This document shows positions 1 through 8,314 of a stretch of DNA of 64,000 nucleotides, in pieces. Source of the DNA: Streptomyces omiyaensis (lineage in GTDB: Bacteria; Actinomycetota; Actinomycetes; Streptomycetales; Streptomycetaceae). The notes below the pieces were generated by a model that saw only the letters and a list, made by a program, of their open reading frames with translations, searched no databases and was not told the DNA's origin. Every line of letters begins with the position of its first letter. Within the stretch, counting starts at the first letter, position 1. The stretch spans positions 1,097-65,096 of the forward strand of contig NZ_BMVV01000013.1 of NCBI RefSeq assembly GCF_014650895.1, in the 5' to 3' direction. The position numbers and the translations under genes are program-made.

Positions 1-1
1 C

Positions 2-1936
2 GCGGGGCCGGAGGGGGTGGAGGTGCTGGACGTGCTGGGTGCGCTGGTGGACAAGTCGCTGGTGGTGTCGGTGCCGGTGGAGTCGGGGATGCGGTTCCGG
101 TTGCTGGAGACGGTGGCGGAGTACGCGGGGGAGCGGTTGGAGGAGGCGGGGGAGCGGGCGGTGGTGGAGCGGGCCCACCTCGCCCACTACCGCGAACTCG
201 CCCGCACCCGGGACGCCGGCCTCCGGGGGCCGCTCCAGACCGCCACCCTCGCCCTCTTCGAGCGCGAGCACGACAACCTCCGCACCGCCCTGCGGACCGC
301 CGTCGCGGCCGGGGAGGAGCAGGAGGTCCTGTGCCTCGTCCACTCCCTCGCCTGGTTCTGGCAGCTCCGCAACCACCACCACGACTCCCGCGCCTGGTCC
401 GCCGCCGCCGGGCGCTTCGGTCCGGACCCGTTCGGCCCGGGGGCGCCGCCGGCCGCGCCCCTGCCCGGTCGCGTCCACGACGTCCCGCCGCCGTGGACGG
501 GCGAGCGGCTGCGGGAGGCCCGGCGCGGCGTCCGGCTGTACGCGCTCGCCGCCCAGGGCGGGTCGGGCGCCACCGCCGTGGAGCAGGAGGCCGACGTCGT
601 CGGCCGGCTCGCCCCGATCGTCGCCGCCTACCGGCCCGGGCTGCCGCAGCTCTGCCGGCAGCCCGGCACCGTCTGGTTCTTCGCCCGCCTGATGACCGGC
701 GGGCTCACAGGGCTGGGCGAGGTCCTCGCCCTCCTGGTGGAGGCCTGCCGCGCCGACGGCGACCCCTGGGACCTGGCCTTCGCGCTGCTCATGCGGGCCC
801 GGCTCGCCGGCGACGGACCGGAGGAGGCCGCCGAGGCCCTCGCCCTCTTCGAGGACGCCCGGGACGCCTGGGGCATCGCCGAGTCCCTCGCGGCGCGCGG
901 CGAGGCGTACGAGCGCGCCGGGCGGCTCGCCGAGGCCGCCGGGGACTTCGCGCGGGCCGCCGCGGCCGCCGGGGAGGTCGGGGCCCGCTCCCAGGTGCAC
1001 GTCTTCACCGCCCACCTGGCCGCCGTACGGCTCCGGCTCCGGCCCGCCGACGCGGAGGCGGAGCGGCTGCTCGCCCACGCCGCCGAGGAGGCCGTCCGCT
1101 GGGGCGCCGAGGCCACCGGGAACGTGCGGCTGCTGCTTGCCCAGCACTACGCCCACACCGGCCGCACCGGCCTCGCGCAGGAGCAGCTGGGCCGGTGCGA
1201 GACCGAGTTCGGCGATCACACCCCGGGCCTGTTCTGGGGGCTCGTCGGCGGCATGCGGGCCTGGGTGGACTGCCTGGACGGCGCCCACGAGCGGGCCCTG
1301 GACCGGCTCGACCGAGCCGTCGGCGACCTGGCGGCCCTGGCCCACCTGGTGGCGCCCCGGCTGGTCGTCGCCCAGTTCGCCACCGGCGCGTGGGCGCTCG
1401 CCGGACGCGGCCGGCCCGGCGACGCCCGCACCGGCGCCCGGCTCCTCGGTGCGTACGACGCCCACGCCGCCGAGGGCCGGGACGGCGGCTTCCACCCGTA
1501 CACCCCGCAGACGGAGGAGCTCGTCCGCCGCCGGGCCGAGACCGCCCTGCGGGCCGCGCTGACCCCGGAGGCGTACGCCGGGGAGCACGCGGCGGGCGGG
1601 GCGCTCCCGGCGGCGGAGGCGGCCGCGCTGCTGCGGCGGCGGGCGGGGGCCCCGGGCGCCCGGATGCGGGGCGCGGGAGCGGACACGAGAATGGCCAGTG
1701 CCGGGACCCACCCGCAGAAGCATGGAGGAGACGGCATGAACGCTGAGCCCGACGAGATGTCCCGGGGGGACGTACCGACCCCCGACCGGTTGCTGCACTC
1801 CGGTTCGGAGGGCGAGTTCACGGCGGAGGACGTGGTGCTCGCCTCCGGCCGCGACGTGACGCCGGAGACCCTGGCGTGGGCCGAGCGCAGGATGGCGGAG
1901 AAGGGCCGCGCCTCCCTCGACGAACTGCTTCCGTGA
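2..1936 (+). CDS. AfsR/SARP- or LuxR-type large transcriptional regulator, C-terminal part (5' end outside window)
   Basis: The frame is open from the first bases of the window, so the N-terminal DNA-binding and NB-ARC ATPase parts lie upstream. What is visible is the end of the winged-helix segment (LLETVAEYAGERLEEAGE) followed by a long Ala/Leu/Arg-rich helical region with TPR-like periodicity, as in the C-terminal sensor of AfsR-like STAND regulators. Such proteins are cytoplasmic, ATP-dependent activators of secondary metabolism or catabolic genes. No stop codon separates this region from a 66-codon segment starting at 1736 that has its own ribosome binding site, so the regulator may be fused to it or may normally end earlier. 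Codon third positions change from mostly G to mostly C near base 175. The target genes cannot be read from the sequence. Confidence 0.75.
   Translation, partial: AGPEGVEVLDVLGALVDKSLVVSVPVESGMRFRLLETVAEYAGERLEEAGERAVVERAHLAHYRELARTRDAGLRGPLQTATLALFEREHDNLRTALRTAVAAGEEQEVLCLVHSLAWFWQLRNHHHDSRAWSAAAGRFGPDPFGPGAPPAAPLPGRVHDVPPPWTGERLREARRGVRLYALAAQGGSGATAVEQEADVVGRLAPIVAAYRPGLPQLCRQPGTVWFFARLMTGGLTGLGEVLALLVEACRADGDPWDLAFALLMRARLAGDGPEEAAEALALFEDARDAWGIAESLAARGEAYERAGRLAEAAGDFARAAAAAGEVGARSQVHVFTAHLAAVRLRLRPADAEAERLLAHAAEEAVRWGAEATGNVRLLLAQHYAHTGRTGLAQEQLGRCETEFGDHTPGLFWGLVGGMRAWVDCLDGAHERALDRLDRAVGDLAALAHLVAPRLVVAQFATGAWALAGRGRPGDARTGARLLGAYDAHAAEGRDGGFHPYTPQTEELVRRRAETALRAALTPEAYAGEHAAGGALPAAEAAALLRRRAGAPGARMRGAGADTRMASAGTHPQKHGGDGMNAEPDEMSRGDVPTPDRLLHSGSEGEFTAEDVVLASGRDVTPETLAWAERRMAEKGRASLDELLP
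1736..1936 (+). CDS. Small conserved-looking acidic protein (66 aa), internal start in the regulator frame
   Basis: An ATG at 1736 is preceded by GGAGGAG at 1724-1730 with 5-nt spacing, one of the best ribosome binding sites in the window. The product begins MNAEPDEMSRGD and ends MAEKGRASLDELLP. It is hydrophilic and acidic, and the central part (TAEDVVLASGRDVTPETLAWAERRM) looks like a compact helical fold. No known domain is recognised. It lies in the same frame as the upstream regulator with no stop between, so it is either a separately initiated gene whose upstream neighbour has lost its stop, or the true C-terminus of that regulator. The strong ribosome binding site favours independent translation. 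Confidence 0.6.
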   Translation: MNAEPDEMSRGDVPTPDRLLHSGSEGEFTAEDVVLASGRDVTPETLAWAERRMAEKGRASLDELLP

Positions 1937-2000
1937 CCCCGTGAGCGCGGGAACCCGGGACGGCGCCGCAGGAGGCTCCGTCCCGGGCCTTCCACATTTA

Positions 2001-2014
2001 TGGAACACGTTCTA
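2001..2014. promoter_or_regulatory. KstR-like operator palindrome
   Basis: TGGAACACGTTCTA fits TNNAACNNGTTNNA, the consensus known for KstR, the TetR-family repressor of cholesterol catabolism genes in mycobacteria and rhodococci. It sits 52 bp upstream of the acyl-CoA dehydrogenase start, where a repressor would overlap the promoter. The match is direct; binding by a KstR homologue is inference, since no kstR gene lies in this window. Confidence 0.55.
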
Positions 2015-2065
2015 CCGTGACGGCCGTCGTGCCGAGGGACGACGACGCCGCCACGGGAGGCCGGG

Positions 2066-3244
2066 ATGCATCTGCAGTACACGCCGGAACAGAACCGCCT
2101 GCGCGCCGAGCTGCGGGCCTACTTCGCGGAGCTCGTCCCCGAGGACGTGCACAGCCGGTACGGGGACCCGGCTGCCCAGAAGCGCTTCTACCGCGAGACG
2201 ATCCGCCGCCTCGGCGCGGACGGCTGGCTCGGCGTCGGCTGGCCCGTCGCGTACGGCGGGCGCGGCCTCACGCCCATGGAGCAGTTCATCTTCTTCGACG
2301 AGGCCGCCCAGGCGGGCGTCCCGCTGCCCCTGATGGCGCTGAACACGGTCGGCCCGACGATCATGCAGTTCGGCACCGACGAGCAGAAGGCGTACTTCCT
2401 GCCCCGCGTCCTCTCCGGGGAGATCGACTTCGCCATCGGCTACAGCGAGCCCGACGCGGGCACCGACCTCGCGGCCCTGAAGACCCGCGCGGTGCGCGAC
2501 GGGGACGCGTACGTCGTCAACGGACAGAAGATCTGGACGACCAACGGCGACACCGCCGACTGGGTCTGGCTCGCCGTCCGCACCGACCCGGACGCGGCCC
2601 CCCACAAGGGCATCACCATGCTCCTCGTCCCGACCACCGACCCCGGCTACTCGTGCACGCTGATCAACACCCTCGCCTCGCACGACACCACCGCCAGCTA
2701 CTACGACGACGTCCGCGTCCCCGTCTCGCGCCGCGTCGGCGAGGAGAACAAGGGCTGGCGGCTCATCACCAACCAGCTCAACCACGAGCGCGTCACCCTC
2801 GCCGCCCACGGCACCATGGCGATCCGCGCCCTCCACGACGTCCGCCGCTGGGCCGCCGACACGCTCCTGAGCGACGGCCGCCGGGTCGTCGACCTGCCCT
2901 GGGTCCGCCGCGCCCTGGCCCGCACCCACACCCGCCTGGACGCGATGAAGCTCCTGAACTGGCAGATGGTGAACGCCGTCCACCACGGCACCCTCACCCC
3001 CCAGGACGCCTCCGCCGTCAAGGTCTACGGCTCCGAGGCCCGCCGCGACGCCTACGCGGCCCTGATGGAGGTCGTCGGCGCCGCCGGCGCCCTCAAGGAG
3101 GGCTCCCCCGGCGCCGTCCTCCACGGCGAACTCGAACGCGGCTACCGCTCCGCCGTCATCTTCACCTTCGGCGGCGGCAACAACGAGATCCAGCGCGAGA
3201 TCATCTCCTGGATCGGCCTGGGCATGCCCCGCGTCCGCCGCTGA
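2066..3244 (+). CDS. Acyl-CoA dehydrogenase family protein (FadE-like)
   Basis: A 392-residue flavoprotein of the normal family length, expected to catalyse FAD-dependent alpha,beta-dehydrogenation of an acyl-CoA in the cytoplasm. Visible hallmarks are the N-terminal helical domain, the central signature YSEPDAGTDLAALKTRA with the following WTTNGDTADWVWL strand region, and the C-terminal FGGGNNEIQREIISWIGLG motif. The start is fixed by GGGAGG six bases before the ATG. The gene is monocistronic, with a KstR-like palindrome just upstream and a convergent gene behind a perfect terminator-like palindrome. The C-terminal motif and the operator resemble the FadE group acting on steroid side chains, but the substrate cannot be read from the sequence. 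Confidence 0.9.
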   Translation: MHLQYTPEQNRLRAELRAYFAELVPEDVHSRYGDPAAQKRFYRETIRRLGADGWLGVGWPVAYGGRGLTPMEQFIFFDEAAQAGVPLPLMALNTVGPTIMQFGTDEQKAYFLPRVLSGEIDFAIGYSEPDAGTDLAALKTRAVRDGDAYVVNGQKIWTTNGDTADWVWLAVRTDPDAAPHKGITMLLVPTTDPGYSCTLINTLASHDTTASYYDDVRVPVSRRVGEENKGWRLITNQLNHERVTLAAHGTMAIRALHDVRRWAADTLLSDGRRVVDLPWVRRALARTHTRLDAMKLLNWQMVNAVHHGTLTPQDASAVKVYGSEARRDAYAALMEVVGAAGALKEGSPGAVLHGELERGYRSAVIFTFGGGNNEIQREIISWIGLGMPRVRR

Positions 3245-3270
3245 GCGCCGCCGCCCCGGGGCGGCGGCGC
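3245..3270. terminator. Bidirectional terminator-like perfect palindrome
   Basis: A 26-bp perfect palindrome (arms GCGCCGCCGCCCC and its complement) begins one base after the acyl-CoA dehydrogenase stop and ends 12 bp before the stop of the convergent nitrate reductase gene. It has no T run, which is common for terminators in Streptomyces. It can serve both transcripts. Confidence 0.65.
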
Positions 3271-3282
3271 CCCGCGCGCCCG

Positions 3283-6200
3283 TCAGTAGACGTCGCGGAC
3301 GTACCGCTTCGCCGCCGCCAGCCGTCGCACGTACGCGTCCGCCTCCTCGTCGCCCATGCGTCCGTGGCGGGCGACGACCTCGCGGAGCGTCCGGTCGACG
3401 TCCTTCGCCATGCGGGCCGCGTCCCCGCAGACCGCGAGGTGGGCGCCGTCCCGGAGCCAGGACCACAGGGCGGCGCCGTGCTCGCGCATGCGGTCCTGGA
3501 CGTACACCTTGGCGCGCTGGTCGCGGGAGAAGGCGGTGTCGAGCCGGTCGAGGTGGCCGGCGGCCCGGTGGGCCTCCAGCTCCTCGCGGTAGTAGAAGTC
3601 GGTGGCCTCGCGCTGCTCGCCGAAGAAGAGCCAGTTGCGGCCGGTGTGCCCGCGGGCCAGCCGGTCCTCCAGGAAGCCGACGAAGGGGGCCACGCCGGTC
3701 CCCGGGCCGACCATGATCAGCGGGGCGGCGGGGTCGGCGGGCGGCCGGAAGTGCGGGGAGCGCTGCACGAACACCGGGACCGGGCCGTCGTCGGCGTGGT
3801 CGGCGAGGTAGGCGGAGCAGACGCCGGTCCGGTCCCGGCCGCGGTCGTTGGAGTAGCGGACCACGGAGACCGTGAGCCGGACCTCGCCCGGGTGGGCGAG
3901 GGGGCTGGAGGAGATCGAGTACAGGCGCGGCTGGAGCCGCTTGAGGACGCCGGTCCAGTCGGCGGCGGAGGCGCGCACCGGGTGGGCGCCGATCAGGTCG
4001 GCCGCCTGGAGGCCCCAGCTCCACTTGGCGAGCTCGTCCTTGTGCCCGGGCCGGAGCAGCCGCCTGAGCTCCTGGCTGCCGGTGCGCTCGGCGACGAAGC
4101 GGAGCAGGTCCGGTGTGATGCGGGCGATGTCGAGGCGGGTCCGCAGGGCCTCGGCCAGGGGCAGCGGGCCGGAGTCCCCCACCGTGACCGGCTCGGCCGG
4201 GTCGAGTCCGGTGAGGGCCAGCCATTCGGTGACGAGCGCGGCGCTGTTGGCCGGCCACACCCCGAGCGCGTCGCCCGGCTCGTAGGCGAGTTCGCCGCCC
4301 CGGGTGTCGAAGGCGAACTGCCGCACCTCCTTCTGCGAACCCGGCAGGCTCAGCAGCCGGTTGCCGACGAGGAGCGTGGGGAACGGCGAGGCCTTCGTGT
4401 ACGGGGAGGGGCCGGAGGGCGCGGAGGGCGCGGAGGGGGCCACCGGCGACGGGGCCGCCGCTGCCGGGGGCGTTGCGTGGGCCGGTGCCGGGGCGGTGAG
4501 GAGGGGGAGGAGGGCGGTGAGCCAGGCCCCGGAGCTCTCCTCGTGGTCGGGCTCGCAGTCGGTGCGGGGGAGCAGGCGGTCGGCCCCGAGCTCGGACAGC
4601 CGGGCGTCCAGGCGCCGGCCGTGCCCGCAGAAGTCGTCGTAACCGGAGTCGCCGAAGGCCAGGACGGAGTACCGGACGCCCGTCAGCGGCGCCGCGTCGG
4701 GGGAGTTCAGGGCCTGCCAGAAGGCGGCGCCGTTGTCCGGGGCGTCACCGGCGCCGAAGGTGCTGGTCACCACGACGAGGTCCGTGTCGGCGCCGAGGTC
4801 CGACGGGTCGACGCCCTCCATCGGGAGGACCGCGGGTTCCCGCCCGGCGGCGGCGAGCCGGGCGGCGGCGGTCGCGGCGAACTCCTCGGCCGTGCCGGTC
4901 TGGGAGGCGTACAGGACGAGGAGCCGCCGGGGTGCCGGGTGCCGCTCCGAAGGGCGCCGCTCCGAGGGGTGCGGATCCGAAGGGTGCGGATCCGCCGGGC
5001 GCGCGGGGGCGGCCGCGCGGGAGAACAGCCCGGCCAGCACCCCGTCCACCCAGTCGCCGTGCTCGGGGGAGAAGGGCGCGGAGGCGGGCAGGACCGGCAC
5101 GCGGCCGTCGTCGCCGGCCGTCGACAGGCCGGTCAGGAATCCGGCCAGGTAGCGGCGCTCCGGCTCGGTGAGGGCCGGGGGCGCGAGGTCCTCGACGCCG
5201 AACAGCGCGGCGAGCGCCGGCCGGGACGGGGCCGGGGCGGCCGCCGTCGCCGAGGGAGTCGCCGTCCGCTCCCGGGCGGGCCGCCCGCCCGGGGCGGCGA
5301 GCGGCACGGGGGCGGCGCTCTTGGCGAGCGTCACCGCGCACGCCTTGAACTCGGGCTGGAAGGAGAGCGGGTCGACGGCGTCGTTGGTGACCGCGTTGAC
5401 GCTGAGGTACTCGCCGAAGAGGTCGTTCCAGTGGAAGGGCGCGAAGCAGGTGCCGGGCAGGACCCGGTCGGTGACCACGGCCGGGAGCACGGCCCGGCCG
5501 CGCCGGGAGGCGATCTCCACCGGGTCGCCCCCGGCGATGCCGAGGGCGGCGGCGTCCTCGGGGTGGACCTCGACGAAGGGACCGGGGTTCAGCCGAGTCA
5601 GCTTGGCGACCTTCCCGGTCCTGGTCAGGGTGTGCCACTGGTGCTGGAGGCGCCCGGTGTTGAGGACGAAGGGATACGCGTCGTCGGGGAGTTCGGCGGG
5701 CGGCAGGTGCGGCCGGGCGAAGAAGCGGGCCCGGCCGGTCGGGGTGGGGAAGGCGAGGCGCGGCCGGCTGCCGTCCGCACGCTCCAGGAGCGTCTGGCTG
5801 ACCCCGTCGTTGAGGTAGCGGACCGGGTTGCGGTCGGGGCCGTCGGCGGTGGGGGCCGGCCACTGCACGGGGGTGGCGCGCAGCCGTTCGTACGAGACTC
5901 CGCGCAGGTCCCAGCCGGTCTGCGGGTTCCACGCCCGCTTCAGCTCCTCGAAGACCTCCTCGGCGGAGCCGTACGTGAACGCCTCGGCGAAGCCCATCGC
6001 GCACGCCACCCTCGCGATGAGCTCCCAGTCGGGCAGGGCCTGGCCGGGCGGGTCGACGACGCCCTGGACCAGGGTGAGGTTCCGCTCTGAGTTGACCATC
6101 ACCCCGTCCGACTCCGCCCACAGGGTCGCGGGCAGTACGACGTCGGCGTACGCGTTGGTCTCGGTATCGGCGAACACGTCCTGGGTGACGACGAGTTCGG

Positions 6201-7503
6201 CGGCCTCCAGGGCGGAGACGACCGTCCCGCGGTGGGCGACCGAGGCGACCGGGTTGGTGCAGATGATCCAGCAGGCCTTGATCTCCCCGGCCGCCATCCG
6301 CTCGAACATGTCGACGGTGCCCCGTCCGACGTCGGTGCGGAGCGAGCCCGCGGGGATGCCCCACAGCTCCTCGGTGAAGGCGCGGTCGGCGTCGGAGACC
6401 ACCGAGCGCTGCCCCGGAAGCCCGGGACCCATGTAGCCCATCTCCCGGCCGCCCATGGCGTTGGGCTGGCCGGTGAGCGAGAAGGGCCCGGAGCCCGGCC
6501 GGCAGATCGCCCCGGTCGCGAGGTGCAGGTTCACCAGCGCGTTGGTGTTCCAGGTGCCGTGCGTGGACTGGTTGAGCCCCATGGTCCAGCAGCTCGTCCA
6601 CTCGCCGGCCTCCCCGATCCAGCGCGCGGCCCGCCGGATGTCCTCCTCGGGGATGCCGGTGATCCCGGCGACCTCGGCGGGCGGGTAGTCGGCGAGGAAG
6701 GCCGCCGTCTCCTCCCACCCCTCGGTGAACTCGGCGACGAACCCCTCGTCCACGTGCCCGTTCTCGACCAGCAGGTGCAGCAGGCCGTTGAGGAGCGCGA
6801 GGTCCGTGCCCGGCCTGATCTGGAGGAAGAGGTCGGCCTTCTCGGCGGTGGCGGTCCGCCGCGGGTCGACGACGATCAGCTTCGCCCCGGCCGCCTTGAT
6901 CCGCTCCATCATGCGCAGGAAGAGGATCGGATGGCAGTCGGCCATGTTGGAGCCGATCACGAGGAAGACGTCCGCGTGGTCGAAGTCCCGGTACGAACCG
7001 GGCGGCCCGTCCGCACCCAGCGACAGCTTGTATCCGGTTCCGGCGGAGGCCATGCACAGGCGGGAGTTGGACTCGATCCGGTTCGTCCGCACGAAGCCCT
7101 TGGCCAGCTTGTTCGCCAGGTACTGCGCCTCCAGCGACATCTGCCCGGAGACGTAGAACGACAGGGCGTCGGGGCCGTGCTCGTCGAGGATCGCGCGCAG
7201 CCGCCGTGCGACCTCGGCGACGGCGGCGTCGACGTCCGCCGCGACGGGCTCGCCGCCGCGCTCGGCCCGGACCAGTGCCGTCGAGGCCCGGCCGGGGGCG
7301 GCCATCATGTCGGCGCTCGTCGCCCCCTTCGTGCACAGCCGCCCCGCGTTCGCCGGGTGGGCCCTGTCCCCGGAGACCTTCGCGACCCGCCGCAGCCCGC
7401 CGACGGGGTCGCGCGCCACGTCCAGGACGATGCCGCAGCCGACCCCGCAGTACGAGCAGGCCGTGCGCACGGACCCGGCCTCCGTCTCCGCCGCCACCGG
7501 CAC
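3283..7503 (-). CDS. Assimilatory nitrate reductase fused to a sulfite-reductase-type flavoprotein (bifunctional nitrate reductase)
   Basis: A roughly 1,406-residue fusion. Residues from about 10 to 700 form a molybdopterin oxidoreductase with an N-terminal [4Fe-4S] site (CSYCGVGCG, then LCTKG) and the molybdopterin-binding signatures of assimilatory nitrate reductases. After a Pro/His/Ser-rich linker comes a CysJ-like diflavin reductase: an FMN flavodoxin (LLVLYASQTGTAEEFA), an FAD domain (RLYSISSSP) and an NADPH domain (GPGTGVAPFVGF), ending KRYVRDVY. It should reduce nitrate to nitrite with NADPH as its own electron source, in the cytoplasm. No signal peptide is seen. A GTG at 7503 (or 7497) just behind GAGGGGAAGG is preferred over the longer upstream ATG frame. 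A GlnR-like box lies upstream. The linker contains a four-copy 15-bp DNA repeat. Confidence 0.9.
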   Translation of the reverse strand: MPVAAETEAGSVRTACSYCGVGCGIVLDVARDPVGGLRRVAKVSGDRAHPANAGRLCTKGATSADMMAAPGRASTALVRAERGGEPVAADVDAAVAEVARRLRAILDEHGPDALSFYVSGQMSLEAQYLANKLAKGFVRTNRIESNSRLCMASAGTGYKLSLGADGPPGSYRDFDHADVFLVIGSNMADCHPILFLRMMERIKAAGAKLIVVDPRRTATAEKADLFLQIRPGTDLALLNGLLHLLVENGHVDEGFVAEFTEGWEETAAFLADYPPAEVAGITGIPEEDIRRAARWIGEAGEWTSCWTMGLNQSTHGTWNTNALVNLHLATGAICRPGSGPFSLTGQPNAMGGREMGYMGPGLPGQRSVVSDADRAFTEELWGIPAGSLRTDVGRGTVDMFERMAAGEIKACWIICTNPVASVAHRGTVVSALEAAELVVTQDVFADTETNAYADVVLPATLWAESDGVMVNSERNLTLVQGVVDPPGQALPDWELIARVACAMGFAEAFTYGSAEEVFEELKRAWNPQTGWDLRGVSYERLRATPVQWPAPTADGPDRNPVRYLNDGVSQTLLERADGSRPRLAFPTPTGRARFFARPHLPPAELPDDAYPFVLNTGRLQHQWHTLTRTGKVAKLTRLNPGPFVEVHPEDAAALGIAGGDPVEIASRRGRAVLPAVVTDRVLPGTCFAPFHWNDLFGEYLSVNAVTNDAVDPLSFQPEFKACAVTLAKSAAPVPLAAPGGRPARERTATPSATAAAPAPSRPALAALFGVEDLAPPALTEPERRYLAGFLTGLSTAGDDGRVPVLPASAPFSPEHGDWVDGVLAGLFSRAAAPARPADPHPSDPHPSERRPSERHPAPRRLLVLYASQTGTAEEFAATAAARLAAAGREPAVLPMEGVDPSDLGADTDLVVVTSTFGAGDAPDNGAAFWQALNSPDAAPLTGVRYSVLAFGDSGYDDFCGHGRRLDARLSELGADRLLPRTDCEPDHEESSGAWLTALLPLLTAPAPAHATPPAAAAPSPVAPSAPSAPSGPSPYTKASPFPTLLVGNRLLSLPGSQKEVRQFAFDTRGGELAYEPGDALGVWPANSAALVTEWLALTGLDPAEPVTVGDSGPLPLAEALRTRLDIARITPDLLRFVAERTGSQELRRLLRPGHKDELAKWSWGLQAADLIGAHPVRASAADWTGVLKRLQPRLYSISSSPLAHPGEVRLTVSVVRYSNDRGRDRTGVCSAYLADHADDGPVPVFVQRSPHFRPPADPAAPLIMVGPGTGVAPFVGFLEDRLARGHTGRNWLFFGEQREATDFYYREELEAHRAAGHLDRLDTAFSRDQRAKVYVQDRMREHGAALWSWLRDGAHLAVCGDAARMAKDVDRTLREVVARHGRMGDEEADAYVRRLAAAKRYVRDVY
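4941..5000. repeat. Four-copy 15-bp tandem repeat inside the nitrate reductase linker
   Basis: Units at 4941-4955, 4956-4970, 4971-4985 and 4986-5000 are variants of GC(C/G)G(C/A)TCCG(A/C)(A/G/C)GGG. On the coding strand they give a five-residue Pro-Ser-x-x-His/Arg repeat. The repeat lies exactly in the linker between the molybdenum and flavin parts, so changes in copy number would keep the frame and only alter linker length. Confidence 0.8.
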
Positions 7504-7561
7504 CCCTTCCCCTCGACCACCAGGCGGGATCCTCCCGCACCGGCGACGGTAGAAGATCCCG

Positions 7562-7577
7562 GTTTCCGGATGATCAC
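7562..7577 (-). promoter_or_regulatory. Possible GlnR box upstream of the nitrate reductase gene
   Basis: On the minus strand this reads GTGAT-CATCCG-GAAAC, one mismatch from the Streptomyces GlnR pair gTnAC-n6-GaAAC. It lies about 58 bp before the chosen GTG start. GlnR is known to activate nitrate assimilation genes in Streptomyces, which makes the position sensible. Only one a-b pair is seen, so this is tentative. Confidence 0.4.
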
Positions 7578-7648
7578 GCGCTCCGGGCACCGGGGGTTAC
7601 GCCGCCCGCACCGGGATCCGGGGCGGGCGGTGAGGACGCGCCGAGGGG

Positions 7649-7930
7649 TCAGCGGTACTCGCAGAGGTACGCGGTGTCCACCGCGACCTCCAGCCGGAAC
7701 GAGCTGTCGCCCGCGACCTCGAACCGCTCGCCGGCCGCGAAGGTCCGCCAGTCGTCGGCGCCGGGCAGCAGGACCTTCAGGGCGCCGCTGACCACGTGCA
7801 TGGTCTCCGGGGCGGCGGTGCCGAACTCGTAGGAACCGGGGGCCATGACCCCGATGGTGGCCCGGCCCTCCTCCTGGGAGAAGCCGATCGACTTGACCGT
7901 GCCGTCGAAGTACTCGTTGACCGTGAACAT
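7649..7930 (-). CDS. ppnP: Pyrimidine/purine nucleoside phosphorylase (PpnP/YaiE family)
   Basis: A 93-residue cupin-fold protein starting MFTVNEYFDGTVKSIGF and ending AVDTAYLCEYR, both hallmarks of the PpnP (YaiE, DUF1255) family and of full family length. Characterised members split purine and pyrimidine nucleosides phosphorolytically in the cytoplasm. The ATG at 7930 is behind a GAGGA-type site. The gene is alone: its stop is 145 bp from the start of the nitrate reductase on the same strand, and a long non-coding stretch lies on its other side. Confidence 0.9.
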   Translation of the reverse strand: MFTVNEYFDGTVKSIGFSQEEGRATIGVMAPGSYEFGTAAPETMHVVSGALKVLLPGADDWRTFAAGERFEVAGDSSFRLEVAVDTAYLCEYR

Positions 7931-8314
7931 GCGCGTCCTCGCGGGAATCGAAGGGATCCGTGGGAAACGGGAGAGGTGTGCCCGTCGCGCGTTCGCTCGC
8001 GGCGGGCGGCGCCACCCTAGCCGCGGTGCGGCGGGGACGGACGGCCCTCTCAGTGGGCGGACTCCCCGCCTCCGGCTCCCGCGGCGAGGGCGGCCCGGAG
8101 GAGGGTCGGGCGGGAGGGCCGGGGAGGGGCCGGGGGAGGGCCGGGGCGGCTCGGGGGAGGCCTGGGGAGGTCCGGGGAAGGCCGGGGGGAGGGGGAGGGC
8201 CGGGGAGGGCCTCCGCGGAACGGCGGCAGGCCGTGCCCGGGCGCCGGGGCGGCCCCCCCGGGGGCGGCGCCGCCAGCGGTCGTGCCGTTCGTCCTGCCGT
8301 GTGAAGCTCGTCCC
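7931..8314. repeat. Intergenic region dominated by a G-run-rich tract (about 8090-8215)
   Basis: This 384-bp gap between divergent ppnP and the DsbA-like gene has no convincing coding frame. From about 8090 to 8215 the plus strand is a chain of GGG to GGGGGG runs separated by one to five bases, many in GGCCGGGGAGG-like units. Such a tract could form G-quadruplexes or arise by slippage. It should also hold the promoters of both flanking genes, but I could not place them. Confidence 0.7.

Noticed and set aside
2012..4258. Long minus-strand open frame of 748 codons opposite the acyl-CoA dehydrogenase
   Set aside because: Its protein is Arg/Pro/Gly low complexity from reading GC-rich codons in the wrong frame; the plus-strand FadE frame has clear family motifs.
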